DNA from: Aquabacterium sp029268225
GTDB taxonomy: Bacteria > Pseudomonadota > Gammaproteobacteria > Burkholderiales > Burkholderiaceae_C
NCBI RefSeq assembly: GCF_037482285.1
Contig: NZ_JBBEYB010000006.1
Coordinates: 1 to 64,000 of the forward strand
Direction of reading: 5' to 3'
DNA length: 64,000 nucleotides
This document shows positions 51,951 to 60,102 of this stretch, in pieces (the stretch's first letter is position 1; each line of letters starts with the position of its first letter). Under the pieces are notes generated by a model. That model was not told the DNA's origin. It worked only from the letters and a program-made list of their open reading frames with translations, and ran no database searches. Position numbers and translations under genes: made by a program.

Positions 51951-52748
51951 TCACATCATGGAAAAGTCGCGCTCGAAGCGCTGAAGGTGCTGACCGCCAT
52001 CGACGAGCAGCGTGGTGCCCGTCATCGAGCGGTTGCCCAGGGCAAAGGCCACCGTGGCCGCCACATCCTCAGGCGTGGACGAGCGCCCCAAGGGCGACAG
52101 GCGATGGGCCTGGGCAAAGGCCTCGCCTTGCAGCCATTCACTGGTCAACGTCAGGCCGGGGGCCACGCCGACCACGCGCACGGCGGGCGCCAGGGCCAGC
52201 GCCAGCAAGGTGGTGGCCGACTCCAAGGCTGCCTTGGACAGGGTGTAGCTGAGGAAGTCCGGGTTGGGGTTCCACAGTTTCTGGTCCAGCAGGTTGACGA
52301 CGGCGCCTTGGGCACCCCGCTGGGCCACGTGCTCGGTCAGGGCCTGCGCCAGCACGATGGCTGGCGCGGTGTTGGCGCGCAGATGACGCTCCAGCATCGC
52401 GTAGCTGAAGGTGGCGGCGGTGTCGTACTCGAAGGTGGACGCGCTGTTGACGACGGCATCGACCTGCCCCAGTTCGGCCACGGCCAGCGGCAGCAGGGCC
52501 CGCACCGCCGCTTCATCGGACAGGTCGGCGCTCAGCACCACGGCCTGTCGGCCCAGGGCGCGGATCTCGTCGGCCGTGGCGTCAGCCTCGGTGCGCGAGG
52601 CGCGGCAATGCACCGCCACGTCCCAGCCTTGTTGGGCCAGGGTCAAGGCAATATGGCGGCCCAGGCGTTTGCCGGCACCGGTCACCAGGGCCACCCGGCG
52701 CGCACCGGAAGCCGATGGCGAAGGCAAGGGATCAGACAAATCAGGCAT
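51951..52748 (-). CDS. Short-chain dehydrogenase/reductase (pteridine reductase-like)
   Basis: A 265-residue SDR. The NADP-binding motif VTGAGKRLGRHIA is at residues about 22-34, with the NSAS motif and the catalytic Tyr-x-x-x-Lys in SYTLSKAAL. The Arg after the glycine motif and HCRAS suggest NADPH preference, as in pteridine reductases. Its link with folB next to it supports a folate-related function. The ATG at 52748 is chosen (MPDLSDPL); upstream residues are not family-like. It is divergent from the MidA-type gene with only 20 bp between starts. Confidence 0.85.
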   Translation of the reverse strand: MPDLSDPLPSPSASGARRVALVTGAGKRLGRHIALTLAQQGWDVAVHCRASRTEADATADEIRALGRQAVVLSADLSDEAAVRALLPLAVAELGQVDAVVNSASTFEYDTAATFSYAMLERHLRANTAPAIVLAQALTEHVAQRGAQGAVVNLLDQKLWNPNPDFLSYTLSKAALESATTLLALALAPAVRVVGVAPGLTLTSEWLQGEAFAQAHRLSPLGRSSTPEDVAATVAFALGNRSMTGTTLLVDGGQHLQRFERDFSMM

Positions 52749-52757
52749 GGGTCTTTT

Positions 52758-52763
52758 TACAAT
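52758..52763 (+). promoter_or_regulatory. TACAAT -10 element immediately before the MidA-type gene
   Basis: A good -10 hexamer six bases before the ATG at 52769 and only 10 bases from the divergent SDR start. Transcription would begin at or next to the start codon, so the methyltransferase mRNA may be leaderless. No clear -35 is visible. Confidence 0.4.
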
Positions 52764-52768
52764 GGGGC

Positions 52769-53998
52769 ATGAACCGCCCGACGACAACGGACCACAGTGT
52801 AGTGGCCGCCCCTCTGAACGGCCACCCGCTGGCCGACCTGATTGCCCACGAAATCCGTGAACGCGGCGGCTGGATGCGCTTTGAGCGCTTCATGGAATTG
52901 GCCCTGTATGCCCCGGGGCTGGGCTATTACAGCGGTGGCCGACGCGTGATCGGCGCAGGCCCGCAAGACGGCAGCGACTTTGTGACCGCCCCCGAATTGA
53001 CGCCGTTGTTCGGCAAGGTCTTGGCGGCGCAACTGCGCCAGGCGCTGGACGCGACCGGTACGAACGAGGTCTGGGAGTTTGGCGCGGGCACCGGCGCGCT
53101 GGCCGAGCAATTGCTGGGCGAGTTGGGCGAGCGCATCACGCGCTACACCATCGTCGACCTGTCGGGGACGCTGCGCGACCGCCAGCACCAGCGCCTGCAA
53201 AAGGAACACCCCGAACTCGTCCACAAGGTGATCTGGGCCGACAGCCTGCCCGACACGATGGAAGGCGTGATCGTGGGCAACGAGGTGCTCGATGCCATGC
53301 CGGTGCACTTGATGAGCTGGAACGGTGAGCACTGGATGGAGCGCGGCGTGGGCCTGGCAGGCCCGGAGACCGCTCCCGACCTGGCCGCGGGGGCGACGCC
53401 AGGCGGTGTGGCGGATGTGCCACCGCGCTTCGTATGGCTGGACCGCCCTGCCCCTGAAGGCGTGCGCCCCCCCACCGAGCGCGCCGACAGCGAGTACGTA
53501 CCCGGCACCGTCACCGAGACCCACGGCCAGGCCGAGGCTTTCGTGACCACCTTGGCTGAACGGATGACGCGCGGCGCGGCCTTCTTCCTCGACTACGGCT
53601 TCCCCGAGGCAGAGTACTACCACCCACAGCGCACCGGCGGCACGCTGATGTGCCACCACCTGCACCAGAGCGACCCCGACCCGCTGGTCAAGGTGGGCGA
53701 GAAGGACATCACCAGCCACGTCAACTTCACCGGCATCGCGCTGGCCGGCCAGGAGGCCGACTGGGAGGTGTTGGGCTACACCTCACAAGGGCGCTTCCTG
53801 ACCAATTGCGGCTTGGGTGAGGCCTTGGCACAGACCGGTCAAGCCAGCACCGCCGAGCAACTGAAAGCCCGTGCCGCCATGCAGATGCTGCTCGCTGAGC
53901 ACGAAATGGGCGAGTTGTTCAAGGTGATCGGCTTCGTCAAGGGGCCGTGGTTCGAGGCCATCGGGTTTGCGCACGGCGACCGAACACACACCCTCTGA
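52769..53998 (+). CDS. SAM-dependent methyltransferase of the MidA/NDUFAF7 family
   Basis: A 409-residue class I methyltransferase. RFMELALYAPGLGYY (residues about 34-48) is the hallmark of the family, followed by SDFVTAPELTPLFGKVLA and the AdoMet loop VWEFGAGTGALAEQLL. The eukaryotic homologue methylates a complex I subunit; the bacterial substrate is unknown. The ATG at 52769 gives the family N-terminus. No ribosome site precedes it, in line with a leaderless mRNA. It sits divergent to the SDR-folB pair, an order common in Comamonadaceae. Confidence 0.87.
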   Translation: MNRPTTTDHSVVAAPLNGHPLADLIAHEIRERGGWMRFERFMELALYAPGLGYYSGGRRVIGAGPQDGSDFVTAPELTPLFGKVLAAQLRQALDATGTNEVWEFGAGTGALAEQLLGELGERITRYTIVDLSGTLRDRQHQRLQKEHPELVHKVIWADSLPDTMEGVIVGNEVLDAMPVHLMSWNGEHWMERGVGLAGPETAPDLAAGATPGGVADVPPRFVWLDRPAPEGVRPPTERADSEYVPGTVTETHGQAEAFVTTLAERMTRGAAFFLDYGFPEAEYYHPQRTGGTLMCHHLHQSDPDPLVKVGEKDITSHVNFTGIALAGQEADWEVLGYTSQGRFLTNCGLGEALAQTGQASTAEQLKARAAMQMLLAEHEMGELFKVIGFVKGPWFEAIGFAHGDRTHTL

Positions 53999-54031
53999 TC
54001 ACTCGCCTCACGGCATCCCCGACCGATCGCG

Positions 54032-55507
54032 TTACCAGTCGTTCTCGTATCGACGCACCGCGTCGCCGCCGGGTGCTTCCGAGGATGCACGCGAGGTTTT
54101 GACACTCGGCTTGGCCTTGCGAGGGGCCTCGTCACGCGGCGCGGAGGCTGCCGCAGCGACCACCGGCGCAGAGCGACCGCTGAGTTCACGCAGTTGAATG
54201 TCCCCAGGCTGCAGGCCATCGAGCTTGATCTGGATGTTCTCCAGATGCGCCTGAGACATGGTCGGCAAGACCTTGTCGACCACCACCTCGCAGCATGCGT
54301 TCTCCACACGCCCCAAGGATTGTCCGGTCTGAGGGTCCTTGACCTCGGGCCCCATGACCACCGCTTGATACCGCGCGCCCGCCGTCACCGACTGCCCGCC
54401 TTGGCTCAGGATCACGTTGTGCCCGTCACGCGAGGCAATGGTGATGGGGAAGGTGCGCAGCAACAGAGAGCGCAGGGCTGTGGATGTCAAGGACTGCCGC
54501 ATGTCGCTGGCCAGCTGAGCCCCATTCACCCCGCGGGACAACGTGGTCGGTGCCGTGGACGGCAACTGCCCCTGCAAGGTGTCAGACAGCAGGACCTGTC
54601 TGGTGGCCACATTGACCAGCTTGTGAGACAGCGACCAGCCCCCCGAGTAGCTCACCAACGGGCGATCACTGGTTTCCAGGCGACGCGTCTGAGACGTGTA
54701 GGCGAACTGATTGAGTGTCCCCACCCAGACCACATCGGCCGTCATGGCCTGACCGCGCTTGGCCAACTCGGCGGTGGGCGCATGCCCTTCGGCGATCAGG
54801 TCCATCTCTGACTGCAAGGCATCGTCCACCCCACGGTCCAGCACGATGAAGCGCCCGGAGTTGCCCAGGGCGGTCATCAGATCCTGGCGAATGGCCTCGC
54901 GCACCTGATCGGCAGACAAAGTGCGGTCACCCACCTGATAGCTGCCAGAAGCGGTGCGGATGGGCCCGATGACGATCTTGAGCTTGCCCGCCTGTGCAGG
55001 CGCGTCAAACTTGGCAACGGAGGCTTCGATGGTGGCCGTGAACTGCTTCTTGCCTGCCGCGGCGTCCGATGCGCCGGAGGAAGGCTCGCTCAGGCTGAGC
55101 ACACGAAACGAGGTCAAGGCCCCTTCGGAGCGCTGCACCACCTCTTGCGCGAACCCATCCGACTGAATGCTGATGCTGTGAGCCCCCGACACCACCTGAG
55201 ACGCCATGCGATAGCGCGCCGCGTTGGATGAGAGGGCCACGCCATTGACCTGCAAAATGGCTTGGCGAATGGCCTCGTCGATCGCTTCGGCGGAGGTGGC
55301 GCCTTGTCCGGAGGCGGTCACCTGCACGGTCTTGACGCCCCCCACGTCCAGACCTCCGGTAACGGAGCGCTCGCCCCCCGCGGAAGAGGCCGCAGGCACC
55401 GCCGAGGGTACCGAAGAGGCCGGCGGCGCGCTCGACTCCGTCTTGCGATCGCAGGCCGTCAGCGCCATGAGGACGCACAACGCTGCACTCCAACGGATTG
55501 CATTCAT
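54032..55507 (-). CDS. Lipoprotein with CsgG-like domain
   Basis: A 491-residue lipoprotein (MNAIRWSAALCVLMALTAC, lipobox at Cys19). A first region (TVQVTASGQGATSAEAIDEA) resembles an LPP20/flagellar-assembly-type domain. The middle resembles CsgG/LpoB proteins (GRFIVLDRGVDDALQSEMDL). A C-terminal beta-rich part (GARYQAVVMGPEVKDPQTGQ) precedes a disordered tail. It is the last gene of a four-gene operon of exported proteins starting at 58567. An outer-membrane assembly or secretion accessory is a reasonable guess; no direct evidence. Confidence 0.7.
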   Translation of the reverse strand: MNAIRWSAALCVLMALTACDRKTESSAPPASSVPSAVPAASSAGGERSVTGGLDVGGVKTVQVTASGQGATSAEAIDEAIRQAILQVNGVALSSNAARYRMASQVVSGAHSISIQSDGFAQEVVQRSEGALTSFRVLSLSEPSSGASDAAAGKKQFTATIEASVAKFDAPAQAGKLKIVIGPIRTASGSYQVGDRTLSADQVREAIRQDLMTALGNSGRFIVLDRGVDDALQSEMDLIAEGHAPTAELAKRGQAMTADVVWVGTLNQFAYTSQTRRLETSDRPLVSYSGGWSLSHKLVNVATRQVLLSDTLQGQLPSTAPTTLSRGVNGAQLASDMRQSLTSTALRSLLLRTFPITIASRDGHNVILSQGGQSVTAGARYQAVVMGPEVKDPQTGQSLGRVENACCEVVVDKVLPTMSQAHLENIQIKLDGLQPGDIQLRELSGRSAPVVAAAASAPRDEAPRKAKPSVKTSRASSEAPGGDAVRRYENDW

Positions 55508-55548
55508 GGCAATGCTCCCAGGATGGGGTTCATGTAAGCGTGCCGACA

Positions 55549-56208
55549 TCAGATGGCCGATGTGGCGTCCTTGGGCACCTCAATGCGCTGGCTGCGAGCG
55601 AAATCGACCGCCATCGACATGGAGGAGCCCAGGTTCTTGGCATTGCCCGGGAAGCTGCGCACGATGTAGGAGCCCGCACCCAGCTTCGGCAGAACCATGG
55701 GCGACGCCGACGACAGCGCCGTCTTGAAAGCATCGAAGCGAGACTTCAAGCCCGCATAGGCGCGCACAGCCTTGGCGGTGTCCAGCAAACCTTCCTTGTA
55801 GAGGGCCTTGGCGGAAGCATCCAGCTCGGGGTTTTCTTTCATGCGGGCAGCCAACTCTGCATTGCCTTCGCTGACCACCTTGTCGGCCTCGCTGAGGTTG
55901 TCTTGGGTGGAGCCGCTGGTCAGCGCGTCGGCTGTGGCCGCCAAGGTGGCTGCGCGCTGCTTGAGGCCCAGCGCTTCTGCCATCTTGGCCTGTCCGCGCA
56001 GCACGCTGCGGTCAGCCGCCACATACTCCTTCACAAGCTGGTCTTGCTGGGCGACCACGTCGCCACCCGCAGGCGCCTTCTCGGAGGAGGACTTGCCCCC
56101 CATCAGGCCACCCAAACCGCCCAATTGAGCGGAGGCGTGCCAAGGGGTCATCAGGGCAGCCGACAGGGTGACAGCCATCAAAACAGGACGAACAATGCGT
56201 TGAGACAT
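55549..56208 (-). CDS. Periplasmic hypothetical protein
   Basis: A 219-residue protein with an N-terminal signal peptide (about 27 residues, ending HASAQ) and then a Gly-rich stretch and mainly helical sequence with heptad-like patterns (DQLVKEYVAADRSVLRGQAK). AGAAGGAA precedes the ATG at 56208. It lies between the CsgG-like lipoprotein gene and the gene at 56274 on the same strand. No domain is recognised. Confidence 0.65.
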   Translation of the reverse strand: MSQRIVRPVLMAVTLSAALMTPWHASAQLGGLGGLMGGKSSSEKAPAGGDVVAQQDQLVKEYVAADRSVLRGQAKMAEALGLKQRAATLAATADALTSGSTQDNLSEADKVVSEGNAELAARMKENPELDASAKALYKEGLLDTAKAVRAYAGLKSRFDAFKTALSSASPMVLPKLGAGSYIVRSFPGNAKNLGSSMSMAVDFARSQRIEVPKDATSAI

Positions 56209-56273
56209 GAGGGTTCCTTCTGGAATACGTGAGTGAATGAAGATGAGGGGCTTGCAGACTGCGCTGGCGCCAC

Positions 56274-57410
56274 TCACTTCACGCCGTTGTTGGTGAGTTG
56301 GCTGACCAGATCCCGTGCTGCACGGGTGGCCGCTTGCTTGAGTGCTTCGGTGCGGGCCTCTTCTTCTTCCGGCGCCACGCCATAGATGACCACTGGGCCA
56401 ACGTTGGCCACGTCTTCGGGCATGTCATCTGACACGTCGACGATCTTGGCGTTGACCGTGATGGCCACACGCAGCAGCCCCGTTTGCGGATCGGTGTCGG
56501 GCAGGCTGGCATCCAGCGTGCCGTAGGCCAGGTAAGGCACATTGGCGTTGCGCACACCCATCACCATGTCGCGCTTGGTGGCGGGCTTCAGGTCCTTGCC
56601 GCCCTTGTAATCGTTCTCGACCGCAGCGATGCTCAGCTTGCCACCAGAGGCGGGCTCGACGTAGGCCGCCTCGACCACCTTGTAGCCCGCCTGACCGAAC
56701 ACCTTCTTGAAGACGGTCAGCAGGTTCTCGCTGGGGATCAGTGCGTAAGACGACTGGCTGGCCTTGCGGGTCTGGCTGCCACCGGTTTCGACGATGGTCG
56801 ACGAAGTGACCGTGGCCGAGCGCGAGCCCGAACGAGAGGCATGCGTGCCCACCTCGCCACCGCTCACGCGCTCACCTTCACGGCCGCTGCGCTTTTGCGA
56901 TGCACTGGCGTCCACGCGTTGGGTGACGTCTTCGCGCTGCACCACACGGGTATCGAAGGACTTCTTCTCGTCGATCTGGCGCGAGACAAACAGGAAGGTC
57001 AGCTTGGACTTGTCACCCTTGGCCGCCTTGGCCACGGCCGAGCCGGCCTTGATGGTGTTGTTGAGCTTGGCGACGTTCAGCGACACGCGCACGGCGACGT
57101 TGTACTGTTTGGCGTCGGACTTGTCTTCCTCGGACAAGACGGTGGTGTCTGTCAGGAAGGCCTCCGGGTCTGCGGTGACCTGGGCACGGATGCCCTCGAA
57201 ATTGGCCGACTCGGCCTCGCCAGCGTCTGCGTAATACGCTTCAATCGCCTTGATCTGAGCGGCCTTGAGGGCCTTGGCTTTGTCCTCTGCACCCAGCTTC
57301 CATGAAGAATAAGTGATCGAGGACTTGCCCTTGGCGTAGTGCGTTTGTGCCTGGGCCACTGCCATGCACATGGCCAAGGCCAAGGTCAACAAAATTCGGA
57401 TTACTTGCAT
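56274..57410 (-). CDS. Exported hypothetical protein
   Basis: A 378-residue protein with a signal peptide (MQVIRILLTLALAMCMAVAQA). The mature part contains a Ser/Arg-rich linker (about 165-220) between two structured halves. The second half (YALIPSENLLTVFKKVFGQA) has a beta-alpha pattern reminiscent of CsgG-like N-domains but is not identified with certainty. The ATG at 57410 overlaps the stop of the upstream gene by 10 bp, so the two are coupled. Confidence 0.65.
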   Translation of the reverse strand: MQVIRILLTLALAMCMAVAQAQTHYAKGKSSITYSSWKLGAEDKAKALKAAQIKAIEAYYADAGEAESANFEGIRAQVTADPEAFLTDTTVLSEEDKSDAKQYNVAVRVSLNVAKLNNTIKAGSAVAKAAKGDKSKLTFLFVSRQIDEKKSFDTRVVQREDVTQRVDASASQKRSGREGERVSGGEVGTHASRSGSRSATVTSSTIVETGGSQTRKASQSSYALIPSENLLTVFKKVFGQAGYKVVEAAYVEPASGGKLSIAAVENDYKGGKDLKPATKRDMVMGVRNANVPYLAYGTLDASLPDTDPQTGLLRVAITVNAKIVDVSDDMPEDVANVGPVVIYGVAPEEEEARTEALKQAATRAARDLVSQLTNNGVK

Positions 57411-58567
57411 GATTTGATGATCTCCGCTGATTGATTGATTTGTTGTTCCACATCCTTGCCACTTGCCGCAGTTTTGAGCCAAGGGGTGGTTTTGCCCGAC
57501 AAATTCTCGGCCACCTTGTTGAACAGGCCCCGAATGGAATCGGCATAGGCGGGAATGTCATCCACAGTATCCTGCGTGGCCGGCACCAATTTGGTTTCGC
57601 CGTTTTTGAGGTTGATGTCCAGATAATTCTTGCCCGAGAAAGGCTCATCCATTTTGAGACGCACATAGCTGCCATAAACATATGCAGTTTCCGCAGCCGT
57701 TCGCTTCAACTCCACCCGGCGCACGCCAGTCAGATCCAGAGAGATCGTGTAATCAGGTTCGGGTAATTTCAAATTGAAGGCACCGCCGTCGGCGATTTTC
57801 ATGGCCATGACTTTCCCCAAAGCATGGCCTTTGACGTAAGGCAGGATCGGCACTTGGGCGCGGTTGGAGATGGCTTCGGACAGCATGTCGGCCAACCAGG
57901 TTTCGGCGGCTCCCTTGGTGCTCGTGAGGGCCGGCGCCAGACCCACCAGAGCCTCGGGGGCCACCGAGACCTGACTCACCTGAAGGAAACGGGACACACC
58001 CTCGGGCAGGCTGGCTTGCTGAACCGCGAGCGCAAAGCGTCCGAACAAGCCAGGCTTGCCCTGCGCGCCCTCGAACAACAAGCGGATGCGCTCGTGCACT
58101 TCCTCTTCGGAGGGATAGTGGTCGATGACGTCGATGTAGGCCAGACTGATGGGGTAGGCGCGCAAGACCGTTTGAGACTTGAAGTCAAAGAACAGGGCTT
58201 GGCCGCGCAGTTGAACGAAAAACTTGGCGAAATGGCCGAAGCGCTCCAGCGACACCGCCTCGTTGTTCAGCAGCAAGGCCACCGATACAGCGCGGTCACG
58301 GCCTTTCAATTGCGCTTGCGCCGCCAAGGGGGCGAGCTCAAAATTCCGGGGAGGATTGGCTTCCAGATTTTTGTAAATCAGAGAGCCCACACGAACCTTG
58401 TTGGCCTCCAGCCCTTTGAGATACTGACTGGTATAGGGAAACCGATCCACGATCGACGTGGCGTCACCTGAATAGGCCATTCCCGCAAAATACACCTCTG
58501 TCGCACCTGCAGAGACCCCACTCAGCAGCAAACAAATAGCCCAGAACCTGCCAATGATTTTCTTCAT
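57401..58567 (-). CDS. Exported hypothetical protein, first gene of envelope operon
   Basis: A 388-residue protein with a signal peptide (MKKIIGRFWAICLLLSGVSAG). The rest is mixed alpha/beta with no recognised domain. It opens a tight minus-strand operon of four exported proteins ending with a CsgG-like lipoprotein. The whole set lacks typical curli genes (csgA, csgE, csgF). Composition equals the core genome, so it is probably not recently acquired. Confidence 0.65.
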   Translation of the reverse strand: MKKIIGRFWAICLLLSGVSAGATEVYFAGMAYSGDATSIVDRFPYTSQYLKGLEANKVRVGSLIYKNLEANPPRNFELAPLAAQAQLKGRDRAVSVALLLNNEAVSLERFGHFAKFFVQLRGQALFFDFKSQTVLRAYPISLAYIDVIDHYPSEEEVHERIRLLFEGAQGKPGLFGRFALAVQQASLPEGVSRFLQVSQVSVAPEALVGLAPALTSTKGAAETWLADMLSEAISNRAQVPILPYVKGHALGKVMAMKIADGGAFNLKLPEPDYTISLDLTGVRRVELKRTAAETAYVYGSYVRLKMDEPFSGKNYLDINLKNGETKLVPATQDTVDDIPAYADSIRGLFNKVAENLSGKTTPWLKTAASGKDVEQQINQSAEIIKSCK

Positions 58568-58843
58568 GTTTTAAAGCCAGACGAACGCCAACACCGCTTG
58601 CCGAGCGGCAAACGGAATGTTCAAAAAGAAAAGAGGCGCAGCAGTGACGCGCGCGCAAACGTGCCTGCGCACGTTACATATAGAAATATCCCTGAATATC
58701 TTTTAATGCCGGCATTGTAGTGAGCTCCCCCTCTCTCGGACTTCACCCTGACGGGGGGGCTTGATGAGGCCCTTGCGCGTCGTCAATCAGGGTCATAGCG
58801 AAGTCTCACTGCAAAGCATCGTCAGCCCCCCGATAATGGGGGA
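58568..58843. other. Divergent region between envelope operon and lpxC
   Basis: About 275 bp. AT-rich around 58680-58710 (ATATAGAAATATCCCTGAATATCTTTTAATG), which is the likely promoter area for the minus-strand operon. No gene or strong hairpin was found. Confidence 0.4.
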
Positions 58844-59779
58844 ATGTTGCCTCAACGCACCCTCAAATCCCTCACCCGCGCCGTGGGCGTGGGTCTCCAC
58901 AGCGGTCAGCGCGTCGAGTTGACGCTGCGCCCGGCGCCGGTCAACACCGGCATCGTGTTCCGCCGCGTGGACCTGCCCGAGCCGGTGGACATCCCCGTCA
59001 ACACCGGGGCGGTGTGCGACTGCCGCATGGCCACCACCATCTCGCCCGGTGGCGATCCGGGGCTGGCCAAGGTCAACACCATCGAGCACCTGATGTCGGC
59101 ATGCGCCGGCCTGGGGCTGGACAACCTGTATGTGGACATCACCGCCGAGGAAGTGCCCATCCTCGATGGCTCGTCGGCCGCGTTTGTGTACCTGCTGCAA
59201 AGCGCCGGCATCGAATTGCAAAAGGCGCCCAAGAAGTTCCTGCGCGTGCTCAAGCCTGTCGAGGTGCGCGAAGGTGAAGGCCGTTCGCTGAAGTGGGCGC
59301 GCCTGGAGCCGTATCACGGCTACAAGCTGACCTTCGAGATCGACTTCGACCACCCCGCCGTCGATCAGACCGGCCAGCGCGTCGAGTTCGATTTCAGCAC
59401 CGGCCAGTACAAGCGCGACATCGCCCGCGCCCGCACTTTCGGCTTCACCAAGGACGTGGAAATGATGCGCTCGCGCGGCCTGGGCCTGGGCGCCAGCATG
59501 GACAACGCCATCGTGGTGGACGAGCACCGCGTGCTCAACGCCGACGGCCTGCGCTACGACGACGAGTTCGTCAAGCACAAGATCCTCGACGCGATCGGCG
59601 ACCTGTATGTGGCGGGCTACCCGCTGCTGGCCAGCTACACCGCCTACAAGTCGGGCCACGCGATGAACAACCAGCTGCTGCGCGCGCTGATGGCGCAGCA
59701 GGATGCGTGGGAGATCGTCACGTTCGAGGACGAGGCCAAGGCCCCGCGTGGCATGGCCGAACTGGCCCCGGCTTGGTAA
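58844..59779 (+). CDS. lpxC: UDP-3-O-acyl-N-acetylglucosamine deacetylase
   Basis: A 311-residue LpxC, the zinc deacetylase committing to lipid A synthesis. The zinc ligands are the His of TIEHLMSACAGLG (near residue 82) and those in HKILDAIGDL; the catalytic base Glu is in AEEVPILDGSS. The usual neighbour ftsZ is absent; here lpxC stands alone after a divergent envelope operon. ATG at 58844 with GGGGGAATG upstream. Confidence 0.96.
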   Translation: MLPQRTLKSLTRAVGVGLHSGQRVELTLRPAPVNTGIVFRRVDLPEPVDIPVNTGAVCDCRMATTISPGGDPGLAKVNTIEHLMSACAGLGLDNLYVDITAEEVPILDGSSAAFVYLLQSAGIELQKAPKKFLRVLKPVEVREGEGRSLKWARLEPYHGYKLTFEIDFDHPAVDQTGQRVEFDFSTGQYKRDIARARTFGFTKDVEMMRSRGLGLGASMDNAIVVDEHRVLNADGLRYDDEFVKHKILDAIGDLYVAGYPLLASYTAYKSGHAMNNQLLRALMAQQDAWEIVTFEDEAKAPRGMAELAPAW

Positions 59780-59797
59780 CGCGCAAGGTTGCCCAGC

Positions 59798-59983
59798 ATG
59801 GTTCTGTTTCGTACCCTGGGCATGATCCTGGCCCTGTCCTTCCTGCTAAACATGGCCGTGTTCACGGTCACCGGTCAACCACGCTGGCGGCAGTGGGCCA
59901 TGCTGTCCTTGCGCTGGGGCGTGGTGCTGGGTCTGTGTTTCATCGGCCTGATCGTGCTGCGCCGCGCCGCGGTGTTCATTTGA
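59798..59983 (+). CDS. Small membrane protein downstream of lpxC
   Basis: A 61-residue protein with two hydrophobic segments (LGMILALSFLLNMAVF and WGVVLGLCFIGLIVL) separated by TGQPRWRQW. The start 18 bp after lpxC suggests co-transcription. Function unknown. Confidence 0.6.
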   Translation: MVLFRTLGMILALSFLLNMAVFTVTGQPRWRQWAMLSLRWGVVLGLCFIGLIVLRRAAVFI

Positions 59984-60102
59984 GGCAGATCAAGTCTGCA
60001 CAGCTTCACCACGGGATAGTCCCCTCCCCCCTGAATCAAGGGGCGCACTAGCATCTGCGACCTGAAGCTTCGGCTACCCGCTGAGGCACTTCAGGAGCAA
60101 GC

